DNA of 64,000 nucleotides, taken from Abelmoschus esculentus (Eukaryota > Streptophyta > Magnoliopsida > Malvales > Malvaceae). Every line of letters starts with the position of its first letter. Position 1 is the stretch's first letter. The notes under the pieces were generated by a model, which was not told the origin of the DNA, searched no databases, and was given only the letters and a program-made list of their open reading frames with translations. The position numbers and the translations under genes were made by a program. The stretch covers positions 8,890,501-8,954,500 of the forward strand of contig JAUCBN010000025.1 of the NCBI GenBank assembly GCA_035048815.1. The letters run 5' to 3'. Shown here piece after piece: positions 42,817-55,300 of this stretch.

Positions 42817-43745
42817 TTTTTCATATAATTGAATATTATTTGCTGTTGGTTTCTTTATATGTTGCTTATTTTTTCATATTTTGTTGCCCGCTCTTTTCTT
42901 CTAATATAAAGCATTGAGGAAAATGCTTGGTTTGAGTTTGGGGGTGCAGATTCACTGCCGAGGCAGCAATCTAATGCCGAGGCCATTCCAAGAAAAGAGA
43001 GTACTTAAGTGAATTTTTTTTAAAAAATTATTTTTTATGCTCCCCGCCTTACTTAAATTAAATGCCTATACTTTTGCACTGCTTATCATCAGTATTGCCT
43101 TAGTTTATTCTTTAAGGCTATAGAAATCTTTCTCCTTACCATGATTAGGTCTTGTTAAGAAGGTTTAACCTTAGGATACTTAAGGATGAAAACTTAGAAG
43201 CTTACTATAAGATGAATTTTTAAACACTTTTGGGACTTGTTGGATTATAGGAATTCTTTTAATGAACTTAGGTGATAAAGACTTAGATTCTTAGGAAAGT
43301 AACTAGAGGTGCCTATCACCGGCTCTAGGAAGTACTTTTCTTCATGCTAGAGGTGCCCGAAATTGACTCTAGTATGCTTTAAGGAATATCAAAAAGAAAC
43401 AAGGAATTAGTGAAGACAAAAACACATTCCTTGAGGTTCCCGAAATTGACTAAAAATTGGTTGTTTAGAAAAAAAGAGAACACTTGACCCAATTCTACTT
43501 GTCTTGAACTTAGAGTTTATCTAAGAAAGCCTTTAATCAAACTTGTCCACAAAAACGCACACACTCACCAATTCTTATAGTTTGTTTCTAGGTAAACCCT
43601 AGGGTAACCGAAAGGTTAAGTCTAAAGAATAGACATAATTATGGTGGGGAGAATAGATGGAAACATAAGACAAAGAGAGAGTAGAGTTCGACAAATTGAT
43701 GGTTTGCATTGCTTGAGGACAAGCAATAGTTCGAGTTTGGGGGTG
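42817..43745 (+). other. E 3' UTR with hairpin iterons and two purine tracts
   Basis: Internal tract TTTGAGTTTGGGGGTG near 42930-42945, after a hairpin with one mutated arm base. The terminal tract ends at 43745 after the perfect ATTGCTTG-AGGA-CAAGCAAT hairpin (43708-43727). Iterons bounded by CTAGAG and CTCTAG or ACTCTAG lie at 43303-43328 and 43347-43372. An exact CTGCC-GA-GGCAG palindrome is at 42955-42966. Confidence 0.75.
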
Positions 43746-44672
43746 TGATAAGTGCTCAACTCACTATTTTATTTATGTACATGACTTGTTCCCTACTCCA
43801 AGATCAAGCCTATATAAAGACCTAGCCGTCCAATGTATTAGACACCAATACCTAGAGAGAGAGCCGATTCATAGATTCTTTGTTTTCTTTCTCTCAAACT
43901 ATGTTCTAAGCTTTCTTAGGGTTTAGGTGAAAGTTGTTAGTATTTGTGAGAGGAGATTGTACTTTATCTTTGTTTCAATGCCATAAAACTATCAAGGTTT
44001 GCTTATCCTTTGTTATTCTTTGTTCTTGCATTCAAGCCCGGGAGGGAAGTTTCTAAGTAATCCATTTTTCTAGACTCAAGAGAGTTAGATTCACGAAAGG
44101 GGTAAGTACAGTGTTTCAATCGCGAAATACTAACTCGGCCTAGGGATAGGTTAAGAGTTTCAGCGGCTAAAAGAAGTGTGAGATTGGTTGGTGAGTATAA
44201 TTGATTCACGCCGGGAAGTATCATCAAGGACTAGTCATCAACAGTACTTCGACTTAGGGATAAGCGGAGTCATCCACGGACACTTTGTCGAACTTTGGTA
44301 GAGTCCATCCACGAGCAAGGGATTGTTGCGGCAGACAGTATCGTTGCTGCCAAGGAAGTAATCTGCAATGCTGCCGAGGCAGTGATATACGATTACATTG
44401 GACAAAGACAAGTCAATCAAATCCACAATACAACACAACTAGATCCTGACCTCTCTCTCTACTATCAAATCTCTTTATTTTACTTAGTTGTTTTATTTCA
44501 GTTTCATCACAACCCAAAGTACTTGTGTTTTATTTTATTCTACAGAACAAGAAGACGAAGAAGACATATTGAGTATTCCAATCCCTATGGAGACGATAAC
44601 CCGATAAATACTTATCATTTATTACTTGCGATGTGTCCACTTGCACTAAACGCACACTTTTGACACGCGACA
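43746..44672 (+). repeat. 3' LTR of element E, internally deleted (927 bp)
   Basis: Starts TGATAAGTGCTCAACTCACT. It then skips about 350 bp of U3 (joining at TATTTTATTTATGTACATG) and about 30 bp before the TATA box. The rest matches the 5' LTR to GACACGCGACA. Exact CTGCC-GA-GGCAG palindrome at 44371-44382. cccaa follows. Confidence 0.9.
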
Positions 44673-44677
44673 CCCAA

Positions 44678-44987
44678 GGTAACCCTTGAATCATCTTGAA
44701 AAAACCTTTCTTAAGATGAACTTTATGATGCTTATGATGAATTACAAGATGTTTATGATGAGTTGGTTTTAAAGTTCAAGGAATCGGTTTTGAAAAACAA
44801 GAAAATTATTTTTGATTTAAAAGAGAAAATGATTCTTTGACAAAAACGATTTTAGATTTTGTAGAAAAGGTTGTTTTAAATAATGATTTAAATTTTTTCA
44901 AAAAGAAAATGTGGATTTAAACAAACTTATTTCTAGCTTGAGTGAGAATCACCATAAAGTGGTGAATAAGCTCAAAGAACAAATCAA
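44678..44987 (+). pseudogene. Copia F1 gag continued (coiled-coil region)
   Basis: Resumes F1 after element E and aligns with F2 at 60210-60528: a DELYDVYDELQD-like acidic repeat, LKFKESVLKNKKI, then SENHHKVVN. Small deletions shift the frame several times. It stops at about 44987 (CAAATCAAAGT), where unrelated sequence begins. Confidence 0.82.
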
Positions 44988-45539
44988 AGTTTGTACTGCC
45001 CAATGCATCAGGAAATGCCTCGGCATTTACAACTGCCTCAACTCCGACTAGACCAGCTGTACCTGATCTAAATCAGGTACCATCACCAGCTGAACCGTTC
45101 GACGAAGTTAGGCCCATGGAACCGGAACTTGAGGAGCAAGTTCAAGAAGCCCAGTCACCTACACGAGAACAAACTCCTGAGAATGTCGCAGCATTTTTAG
45201 AGGAGCAAGCCCAGTCACAAGATCAACCAGACCCTTATGCTGCAAAGGAAAATGAAGTCAGTTTTATTTCTTCATTGTTTGAAGATTCTCCCGCCCAGCC
45301 AACACAACAAGAAGAACCCAGCCAGCAACCCCACAAGAGGAATCACAAATTCCCTCTCCCAAGAGGAAGAAGTCTAAGCGCCGACTTAAGATGTAGGCTG
45401 GGAGACAATCAACCCCATCTCCTGCTGTTGCTCAGAAATCCAAAAGACGGGGAGTAGATGACGAGTATGATCCTGAAGACAGTCAACCCCTATTGAAGCA
45501 CCGAACATCACGCCGAATTGCCACCACACCACCATCATA
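44988..45539 (+). pseudogene. C-terminal part of a 3' ORF of another Athila-lineage element
   Basis: An acidic, Pro/Gln-rich stretch (EPELEEQVQEAQSP, FLEEQAQSQDQPDPY, SFISSLFEDSPAQP) is followed, after a one-base shift near 45330, by a basic block SPKRKKSKRRLK that looks like a nuclear localisation signal. After an in-frame stop there is a DDEYDPEDSQPL segment to a TAG at about 45538. Position and composition resemble the end of ORF2 in H and E, but the sequence is different. The N-terminal part is missing. Confidence 0.5.
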
Positions 45540-46330
45540 GCCAAGGTACATCACATTGCATTTCATTTCATTGCATGACATTTTACTTAGTTTCTTTTAG
45601 TTGCATTGAGGACAATGCTTGCCTCAAGTTTGGGGGAGTTATCGTTCTCTACTTCATTTGCATGTGCATGATAGCAGAAGTTGTAGAAAAATGCCATGAG
45701 ATTTGTGCAAGTTTTAGGTTCAGTTTATAGGATTATAGGTTTTGATGCCTGATGATGATATACCTTATATGGCCAATGCTTGAATTGAATATGCATGACT
45801 TGAGATGTGGATAGAACATGTTCTAGGACTTGGTGGTTGTGTTTATCTTATTGTTACATGAGTGTATGTCTTCCATGCTTAGGGAAGTTAGGAAATTTTT
45901 ATAGAATTAAAACTTAAATAGCCTGCATGTCTTAATGAATTTACTTGTTAATATAAAACCCCCATTAGTTAGTATAAAAGTTGTGAATAAATGCCTGGAC
46001 ATATCTATAGAGGGATACTCCGATATGCCATGGCATATCCATGTGCATATGAGTTACTAAAAGAGGCACAGGGTAACGCTACACTTTTAACTTCTCATGG
46101 CATTGCCTGAATACTGTGTTTAAATAAATGACAACTATGGCATTAGTACAAGGTAGTGTGACAGGCTGGCTCCTCTCATAGCAGTATGTCGAGCATGAAA
46201 AAATGAAGAAAAAAAATATAATTATATGTTATACATGGGGAGTAGTAAATTGTGCTTAAATATGAGAAAACAAGCCTTACTAAGATAGTGAAAATTCCTT
46301 AGAATTTTTCTAACTTAACTAAGCATAGAT
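45540..46330 (+). other. 3' UTR-like region of the Athila-lineage fragment
   Basis: A GCATTG-AGGA-CAATGC hairpin (45603-45618) followed by GCCTCAAGTTTGGGGGAG reproduces the internal purine-tract unit of elements H and E. The remaining 650 bp has no supported frame and runs into the satellite without a visible LTR. Confidence 0.55.
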
Positions 46331-49300
46331 TAGATACACTCAGTTTATTCAGTTTATTCTCATTTTAGATTATTTTACTCAGTTAAAAATTCAACGGATT
46401 CACGGTAAAGCCCATTTAGGAATATACTCTTTGAACCCAATAAAAAGATCACAAAAAAAAGATTAATTCAAATTTTATGAGTTCAAATATTTAATTATAG
46501 GCTTTTAAATATGATTATACAGTTTAATCTCATTTTTAGATTATTTTACTCAGTTAAAAATTTAATGGATTGTCGGTAAAGTCCATTTAGGAGTACACGC
46601 TTTAAACCCAATAAAACAGTCCCAAAAAAGGGATTAATTCAAATTTTATGAGTTCAAATAGTTAATTAAAGGAGTTTGAATATGATTATACAGTTTAATC
46701 TCATTTTTAGATTATTTTACTCAGTTAAAAATTCAACGGATTCACGGTAAAGCGTATTTAGGAATACACGCTTTAAACCCAATAAAACGGTCCCCAAAAA
46801 GAGATTAATTGAAATTTTTTGAGTTCAAATATTTAATGATAGGCCTTTGAATATGATTATACAATTTAATCTCATTTTAGATTACTTTACTCAGTTAAAA
46901 ATTCAAAGGATTCACGGTAAAGCCCATTTAGGAATATACGCTTTAAACCTAATAAAACGATCACAAAAAGAGATTAATTGAAATTTTATGAGTTCAAATA
47001 TTTAATTATAGGCTTTTGAATAATATTTTACAGTTTAATCTCATTTTTAGATTATTTTACTCAGTTAAAAATTCAACGGATTCACGGTAAAGCCGATTTA
47101 GAAATACATGCCTTAAACCCAATAAGACGGTCACAAAAAGAGATTAATTCAAATTTTATGCGTTCAAATATTTAATTATAGGCTTTTGAATATTATTATA
47201 CAGTTTAATCTCACTTTTAGATTATTTTACTAAGTTAAAAATTCAATGGATTCACGGTAAAGCGTATTTAGGAATACACGCTTTAAAACCAATAAAACGG
47301 TCAAAAAAAGAGATTAATTGAAATTTTATGAGTTCAAATATTTAATTATAGGCTTTTGAATAATATTTTACAGTTTAATCTCATTTTTAGATTATTTTAC
47401 TCAGTTAAAAATTCAACGGATTCACGGTAAAGCCGATTTAGAAATACATGCCTTAAACCCAATAAAACGGTCACAAAAAGAGATTAATTCAAATTTTATG
47501 CGTTCAAATATTTAATTATAGGCTTTTGAATATGATTATACAGTTTAATCTCATTTTTAGATTATTTTACTAAGTTAAAAATTCAATGGATTCACGGTAA
47601 AGCGTATTTAGGAATACACGCTTTAAAACCAATAAAACGGTCAAAAAAAGAGATTAATTAAAATTTTATGAGTTCAAATACTTAATTATGAGCTTTTGAA
47701 TAATATTTTACAGTTTAATCTCATTTTTAGATTATTTTACTCAGTTAAAAATTCAACGGATTCACGGTAAAGCTGATTTAGAAATACATGACTTAAACCC
47801 AATAAAACGATCACAAAAAGAGATTAATTCAAATTTTATGCGTTCAAATATTTAATTATAGGCTTTTGAATATGATTATACAGTTTAATCTCATTTTTAG
47901 ATTATTTTTACTAAGTTAAAAATTCAATGGATTCACGGTAAAGCGTATTTAGGAATACACGCTTTAAAACCAATAAAACGGTTAAAAAAAGAGATTAATT
48001 GAAATTTTATGAGTTCAAATATTTAATTATAGGCTTTTGAATAATATTTTACAGTTTAATCTCATTTTTAGATTATTTTAGTCAGTTAAAAATTCAACGG
48101 ATTCACGGTAAAGCCGATTTAGAAATACATGTCTTAAACCCAATAAAACGGTCACAAAAAGAGATTAATTCAAATTTTATGCGGTCAAATATTTAATTAT
48201 AGGCTTTTGAATATGATTATACAGTTTAATCTCATTTTTAGATTATTTTACTAAGTTAAAAATTCAATGGATTCACGGTAAAGCGTATTTAGGAATACAC
48301 GCTTTAAAACCAATAAAACGGTCAAAAAAAAGAGATTAATTGAAATTTTATGAGTTCAAATATTTAATTATAGGCTTTTGAATAATATTTTACAGTTTAA
48401 TCTCATTTTTAGATTATTTTACTCAGTTAAAAATTCAACGGATTCACGGTAAAGCCGATTTAGAAATACATGCCTTAAACCCAATAAAACGGTCACAAAA
48501 AGAGATTAATTGAAATTTTATGCGTTCAAATATTTAATTATAGGCTTTTGAATATGATTATACAGTTTAATCTCATTTTTAGATTATTTTACTAAGTTAA
48601 AAATTCAATGGATTCACGGTAAAGCGTATTTAGGAATACACGCTTTAAAACCAATAAAACGGTCAAAAAAAGAGATTAATTGAAATTTTATGAGTTCAAA
48701 TATTTAATTATAGGCTTTTGAATAATATTTTACAGTTTAATCTCATTTTTAGATTATTTTACTCAGTTAAAAATTCAACGGATTCACGGTAAAGCCGATT
48801 TAGAAATACATGCCTTAAACCCAATAAAACGGTCACAAAAAGAGATTAATTCAAATTTTATGCGTTCAAATATTTAATTATAGGCTTTTGAATATGATTA
48901 TACAGTTTAATCTCATTTTTAGATTATTTTACTAAGTTAAAAATTCAATGGATTCACGGTAAAGCGTATTTAGGAATACACGCTTTAAAACCAATAAAAC
49001 GGTCAAAAAAAGAGATTAATTAAAATTTTATGAGTTCAAATACTTAATTATGAGCTTTTGAATAATATTTTACAGTTTAATCTCATTTTTAGATTATTTT
49101 ACTCAGTTAAAAATTCAACGGATTCACGGTAAAGCTGATTTAGAAATACATGACTTAAACCCAATAAAACGATCACAAAAAGAGATTAATTCAAATTTTA
49201 TGCGTTCAAATATTTAATTATAGGCTTTTGAATATGATTATACAGTTTAATCTCATTTTTAGATTATTTTTACTAAGTTAAAAATTCAATGGATTCACGG

Positions 49301-52300
49301 TAAAGCGTATTTAGGAATACACGCTTTAAAACCAATAAAACGGTTAAAAAAAGAGATTAATTGAAATTTTATGAGTTCAAATATTTAATTATAGGCTTTT
49401 GAATAATATTTTACAGTTTAATCTCATTTTTAGATTATTTTACTCAGTTAAAAATTCAACGGATTCACGGTAAAGCCGATTTAGAAATACATGTCTTAAA
49501 CCCAATAAAACGGTCACAAAAAGAGATTAATTCAAATTTTATGCGGTCAAATATTTAATTATAGGCTTTTGAATATGATTATACAGTTTAATCTCATTTT
49601 TAGATATTTAATTATAGGATTTTGAATATGATTATACAGTTTAATCTCATTTTTAGATTATTTTACTAAGTTAAAAATTCAATGGATTCACGGTAAAGCG
49701 TATTTAGGAATACACGCTTTAAAACCAATAAAACGGTCAAAAAAAAGAGATTAATTGAAATTTTATGAGTTCAAATATTTAATTATAGGCTTTTGAATAA
49801 TATTTTACAGTTTAATCTCATTTTTAGATTATTTTACTCAGTTAAAAATTCAACGGATTCACGGTAAAGCCGATTTAGAAATACATGCCTTAAACCCAAT
49901 AAAACGGTCACAAAAAGAGATTAATTGAAATTTTATGCGTTCAAATATTTAATTATAGGCTTTTGAATATGATTATACAGTTTAATCTCATTTTTAGATT
50001 ATTTTACTAAGTTAAAAATTCAATGGATTCACGGTAAAGCGTATTTAGGAATACACGCTTTAAAACCAATAAAACGGTTAAAAAAAGAGATTAATTGAAA
50101 TTTTATGAGTTCAAATATTTAATTATAGGCTTTTGAATAATATTTTACAGTTTAATCTCATTTTTAGATTATTTTACTCAGTTAAAAATTCAACGGATTC
50201 ACGGTAAAGCCGATTTAGAAATACATGCCTTAAACCCAATAAGACGGTCACAAAAAGAGATTAATTCAAATTTTATGCGTTCAAATATTTAATTATAGGC
50301 TTTTGAATATGATTATACAGTTTAATCTCATTTTTAGATTATTTTACTAAGTTAAAAATTCAATGGATTCACGGTAAAGCGTATTTAGGAATACACGCTT
50401 TAAAACCAATAAAACGGTCAAAAAAAGAGATTAATTGAAATTTTATGAGTTCAAATATTTAATTATGAGCTTTTGAATAATATTTTACAGTTTAATCTCA
50501 TTTTTAGATTATTTTACTCAGTTAAAAATTCAACGGATTCACGGTAAAGCCGATTTAGAAATACATGCCTTAAACCCAATAAGACGGTCACAAAAAGAGA
50601 TTAATTCAAATTTTATGCGTTCAAATATTTAATTATAGGCTTTTGAATATGATTATACAGTTTAATCTCATTTTTAGATTATTTTACTAAGTTAAAAATT
50701 CAATGGATTCACGGTAAAGCGTATTTAGGAATACACGCTTTAAAACCAATAAAACGGTCAAAAAAAGAGATTAATTGAAATTTTATGAGTTCAAATATTT
50801 AATTATGAGCTTTTGAATAATATTTTACAGTTTAATCTCATTTTTAGATTATTTTACTCAGTTAAAAATTCAACGGATTCACGGTAAAGCCGATTTAGAA
50901 ATACATGCCTTAAACCCAATAAAACGGTCACAAAAAGAGATTAATTCAAATTTTATGCGGTCAAATATTTAATTATAGGCTTTTGAATATGATTATATAG
51001 TTTAATCTCATTTTTAGATTATTTTACTAAGTTAAAAATTCAATGGATTCACGGTAAAGCGTATTTAGGAATACACGCTTTAAAACCAATAAAACGGTCA
51101 CAAAAAGAGATTAATTGAAATTTAATGAGTTCAAATCTTTAATTATAGGCTTTTCAATATGATTATACAATTTAATCTCATTTTTAGATTATTTTACTCT
51201 GTTAAAAATTCCACGGATTCACGGTAAAGCCCATTTAGAAATACATGCCTTAAACCCAATAAAACGGTCCCAAAAAAGATATTAATTCAAATTTTATTTG
51301 TTCAAATATTTAATTATAGGCTTTTGAACATGATTATACAGTTTAATCTCATTTTAGATTATTTTACTAAGTTAAAAATTCAATGGATTCACGGTAAAGC
51401 GTATTTAGGAATACACGCTTTAAAACCAATAAAACGGTCAAAAAAAGAGATTAATTGAAATTTTATGAGTTCAAATATTTAATTATGAGCTTTTGAATAA
51501 TATTTTACAGTTTAATCTCATTTTTAGATTATTTTACTCAGTTAAAAATTCAACGGATTCACGGTAAAGCCGATTTAGAAATACATGCCTTAAACCCAAT
51601 AAGACGGTCACAAAAAGAGATTAATTCAAATTTTATGCGTTCAAATATTTAATTATAGGCTTTTGAATATGATTATACAGTTTAATCTCATTTTTAGATT
51701 ATTTTACTAAGTTAAAAATTCAATGGATTCACGGTAAAGCGTATTTAGGAATACACGCTTTAAAACCAATAAAACGGTCAAAAAAAGAGATTAATTGAAA
51801 TTTTATGAGATCAAATATTTAATTATGAGCTTTTGAATAATATTTTACAGTTTAATCTCATTTTTAGATTATTTTACTCAGTTAAAAATTCAACGGATTC
51901 ACGGTAAAGCCGATTTAGAAATACATGCCTTAAACCCAATAAAACGGTCACAAAAAGAGATTAATTCAAATTTTATGCGGTCAAATATTTAATTATAGGC
52001 TTTTGAATATGATTATACAGTTTAATCTCATTTTTAGATTATTTTACTAAGTTAAAAATTCAATGGATTCACGGTAAAGCGTATTTAGGAATACACGCTT
52101 TAAAACCAATAAAACGGTCACAAAAAGAGATTAATTGAAATTTAATGAGTTCAAATATTTAATTATAGGCTTTTCAATATGATTATACAATTTAATCTCA
52201 TTTTTAGATTATTTTACTCTGTTAAAAATTCCACGGATTCACGGTAAAGCCCATTTAGAAATACATGCCTTAAACCCAATAAAACGGTCCCAAAAAAGAT

Positions 52301-55300
52301 ATTAATTCAAATTTTATTTGTTCAAATATTTAATTATAGGCTTTTGAACATGATTATACAGTTTAATCTCATTTTAGATTATTTTACTAAGTTAAAAATT
52401 CAATGGATTCACGGTAAAGCGTATTTAGGAATACACGCTTTAAAACCAATAAAACGGTCAAAAAAAGAGATTAATTGAAATTTTATGAGTTCAAATATTT
52501 AATTATGAGCTTTTGAATAATATTTTACAGTTTAATCTCATTTTTAGATTATTTTACTCAGTTAAAAATTCAACGGATTCACGGTAAAGCCGATTTAGAA
52601 ATACATGCCTTAAACCCAATAAAACGGTCACAAAAAGAGATTAATTCAAATTTTATGCGGTCAAATATTTAATTATAGGCTTTTGAATATGATTATATAG
52701 TTTAATCTCATTTTTAGATTATTTTACTAAGTTAAAAATTCAATGGATTCACGGTAAAGCGTATTTAGGAATACACGCTTTAAAACCAATAAAACGGTCA
52801 CAAAAAGAGATTAATTGAAATTTAATGAGTTCAAATCTTTAATTATAGGCTTTTCAATATGATTATACAATTTAATCTCATTTTTAGATTATTTTACTCT
52901 GTTAAAAATTCCACGGATTCACGGTAAAGCCCATTTAGAAATACATGCCTTAAACCCAATAAAACGGTCCCAAAAAAGATATTAATTCAAATTTTATTTG
53001 TTCAAATATTTAATTATAGGCTTTTGAACATGATTATACAGTTTAATCTCATTTTAGATTATTTTACTAAGTTAAAAATTCAATGGATTCACGGTAAAGC
53101 GTATTTAAGAATACACGCTTTAAAACCAATAAAACGGTCAAAAAAAGAGATTAATTGAAATTTTATGAGTTCAAATATTTAATTATGAGCTTTTGAATAA
53201 TATTTTACAGTTTAATCTCATTTTTAGATTATTTTACTCAGTTAAAAATTCAACGGATTCACGGTAAAGCCGATTTAGAAATACATGCCTTAAACCCAAT
53301 AAGACGGTCACAAAAAGAGATTAATTCAAATTTTATGCGTTCAAATATTTAATTATAGGCTTTTGAATATGATTATACAGTTTAATCTCATTTTTAGATT
53401 ATTTTACTAAGTTAAAAATTCAATGGATTCACGGTAAAGCGTATTTAGGAATACACGCTTTAAAACCAATAAAACGGTCAAAAAAAGAGATTAATTGAAA
53501 TTTTATGAGTTCAAATATTTAATTATGAGCTTTTGAATAATATTTTACAGTTTAATCTCATTTTTAGATTATTTTACTCAGTTAAAAATTCAACGGATTC
53601 ACGGTAAAGCCGATTTAGAAATACATGCCTTAAACCCAATAAAACGGTCACAAAAAGAGATTAATTCAAATTTTATGCGGTCAAATATTTAATTATAGGC
53701 TTTTGAATATGATTATACAGTTTAATCTCATTTTTAGATTATTTTACTAAGTTAAAAATTCAATGGATTCACGGTAAAGCGTATTTAGGAATACACGCTT
53801 TAAAACCAATAAAACGGTCACAAAAAGAGATTAATTGAAATTTAATGAGTTCAAATATTTAATTATAGGCTTTTCAATATGATTATACAATTTAATCTCA
53901 TTTTTAGATTATTTTACTCTGTTAAAAATTCCACGGATTCACGGTAAAGCCCATTTAGAAATACATGCCTTAAACCCAATAAAACGGTCCCAAAAAAGAT
54001 ATTAATTCAAATTTTATTTGTTCAAATATTTAATTATAGGCTTTTGAACATGATTATACAGTTTAATCTCATTTTAGATTATTTTACTAAGTTAAAAATT
54101 CAATGGATTCACGGTAAAGCGTATTTAGGAATACACGCTTTAAAACCAATAAAACGGTCAAAAAAAGAGATTAATTGAAATTTTATGAGTTCAAATATTT
54201 AATTATGAGCTTTTGAATAATATTTTACAGTTTAATCTCATTTTTAGATTATTTTACTCAGTTAAAAATTCAACGGATTCACGGTAAAGCCGATTTAGAA
54301 ATACATGCCTTAAACCCAATAAGACGGTCACAAAAAGAGATTAATTCAAATTTTATGCGTTCAAATATTTAATTATAGGCTTTTGAATATGATTATACAG
54401 TTTAATCTCATTTTTAGATTATTTTACTAAGTTAAAAATTCAATGGATTCACGGTAAAGCGAATTTAGGAATACACGCTTTAAAACCAATAAAACGGTCA
54501 AAAAAAGAGATTAATTGAAATTTTATGAGTTCAAATATTTAATTATGAGCTTTTGAATAATATTTTACAGTTTAATCTCATTTTTAGATTATTTTACTCA
54601 GTTAAAAATTCAACGGATTCACGGTAAAGCCGATTTAGAAATACATGCCTTAAACCCAATAAAACGGTCACAAAAAGAGATTAATTCAAATTTTATGCGG
54701 TCAAATATTTAATTATAGGCTTTTGAATATGATTATATAGTTTAATCTCATTTTTAGATTATTTTACTAAGTTAAAAATTCAATGGATTCACGGTAAAGC
54801 GTATTTAGGAATACACGCTTTAAAACCAATAAAACGGTCACAAAAAGAGATTAATTGAAATTTAATGAGTTCAAATCTTTAATTATAGGCTTTTCAATAT
54901 GATTATACAATTTAATCTCATTTTTAGATTATTTTACTCTGTTAAAAATTCCACGGATTCACGGTAAAGCCCATTTAGAAATACATGCCTTAAACCCAAT
55001 AAAACGGTCCCAAAAAAGATATTAATTCAAATTTTATTTGTTCAAATATTTAATTATAGGCTTTTGAACATGATTATACAGTTTAATCTCATTTTAGATT
55101 ATTTTACTAAGTTAAAAATTCAATGGATTCACGGTAAAGCGTATTTAGGAATACACGCTTTAAAACCAATAAAACGGTCAAAAAAAGAGATTAATTGAAA
55201 TTTTATGAGTTCAAATATTTAATTATGAGCTTTTGAATAATATTTTACAGTTTAATCTCATTTTTAGATTATTTTACTCAGTTAAAAATTCAACGGATTC

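Larger units (their letters stand above)
36964..44672 (+). mobile_element. Element E: non-autonomous Athila-like element with target duplication
   Basis: 7709 bp bounded by perfect 5-bp duplications cccaa (36959-36963, 44673-44677) within Copia F1 gag. Order: 5' LTR, an odd spacer without primer site, gag, protease, leader, ORF2, 3' UTR, polypurine tract and an internally deleted 3' LTR. It has the same layout as A and no pol enzymes other than protease. Confidence 0.93.
34632..44987 (+). mobile_element. Copia element F1 (SIRE-like), split by element E and 3'-truncated
   Basis: Parts: LTR 34632-35793, tRNA-Met primer site 35796, gag 35880-36963, then after element E the gag coiled-coil region 44678-44987. 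It breaks off there into an Athila-lineage fragment. The LTR and gag match F2 at 57904-60500 throughout. The long gag with a coiled coil after the zinc knuckle and the initiator tRNA-Met primer site suggest the SIRE/Maximus group. Confidence 0.85.

Noticed and set aside
44988..45539. Viral envelope-like gene of an Athila element
   Set aside because: Position fits, but no signal peptide, transmembrane segment or cleavage site is seen; only an acidic and basic tail remains, so no envelope claim is made.
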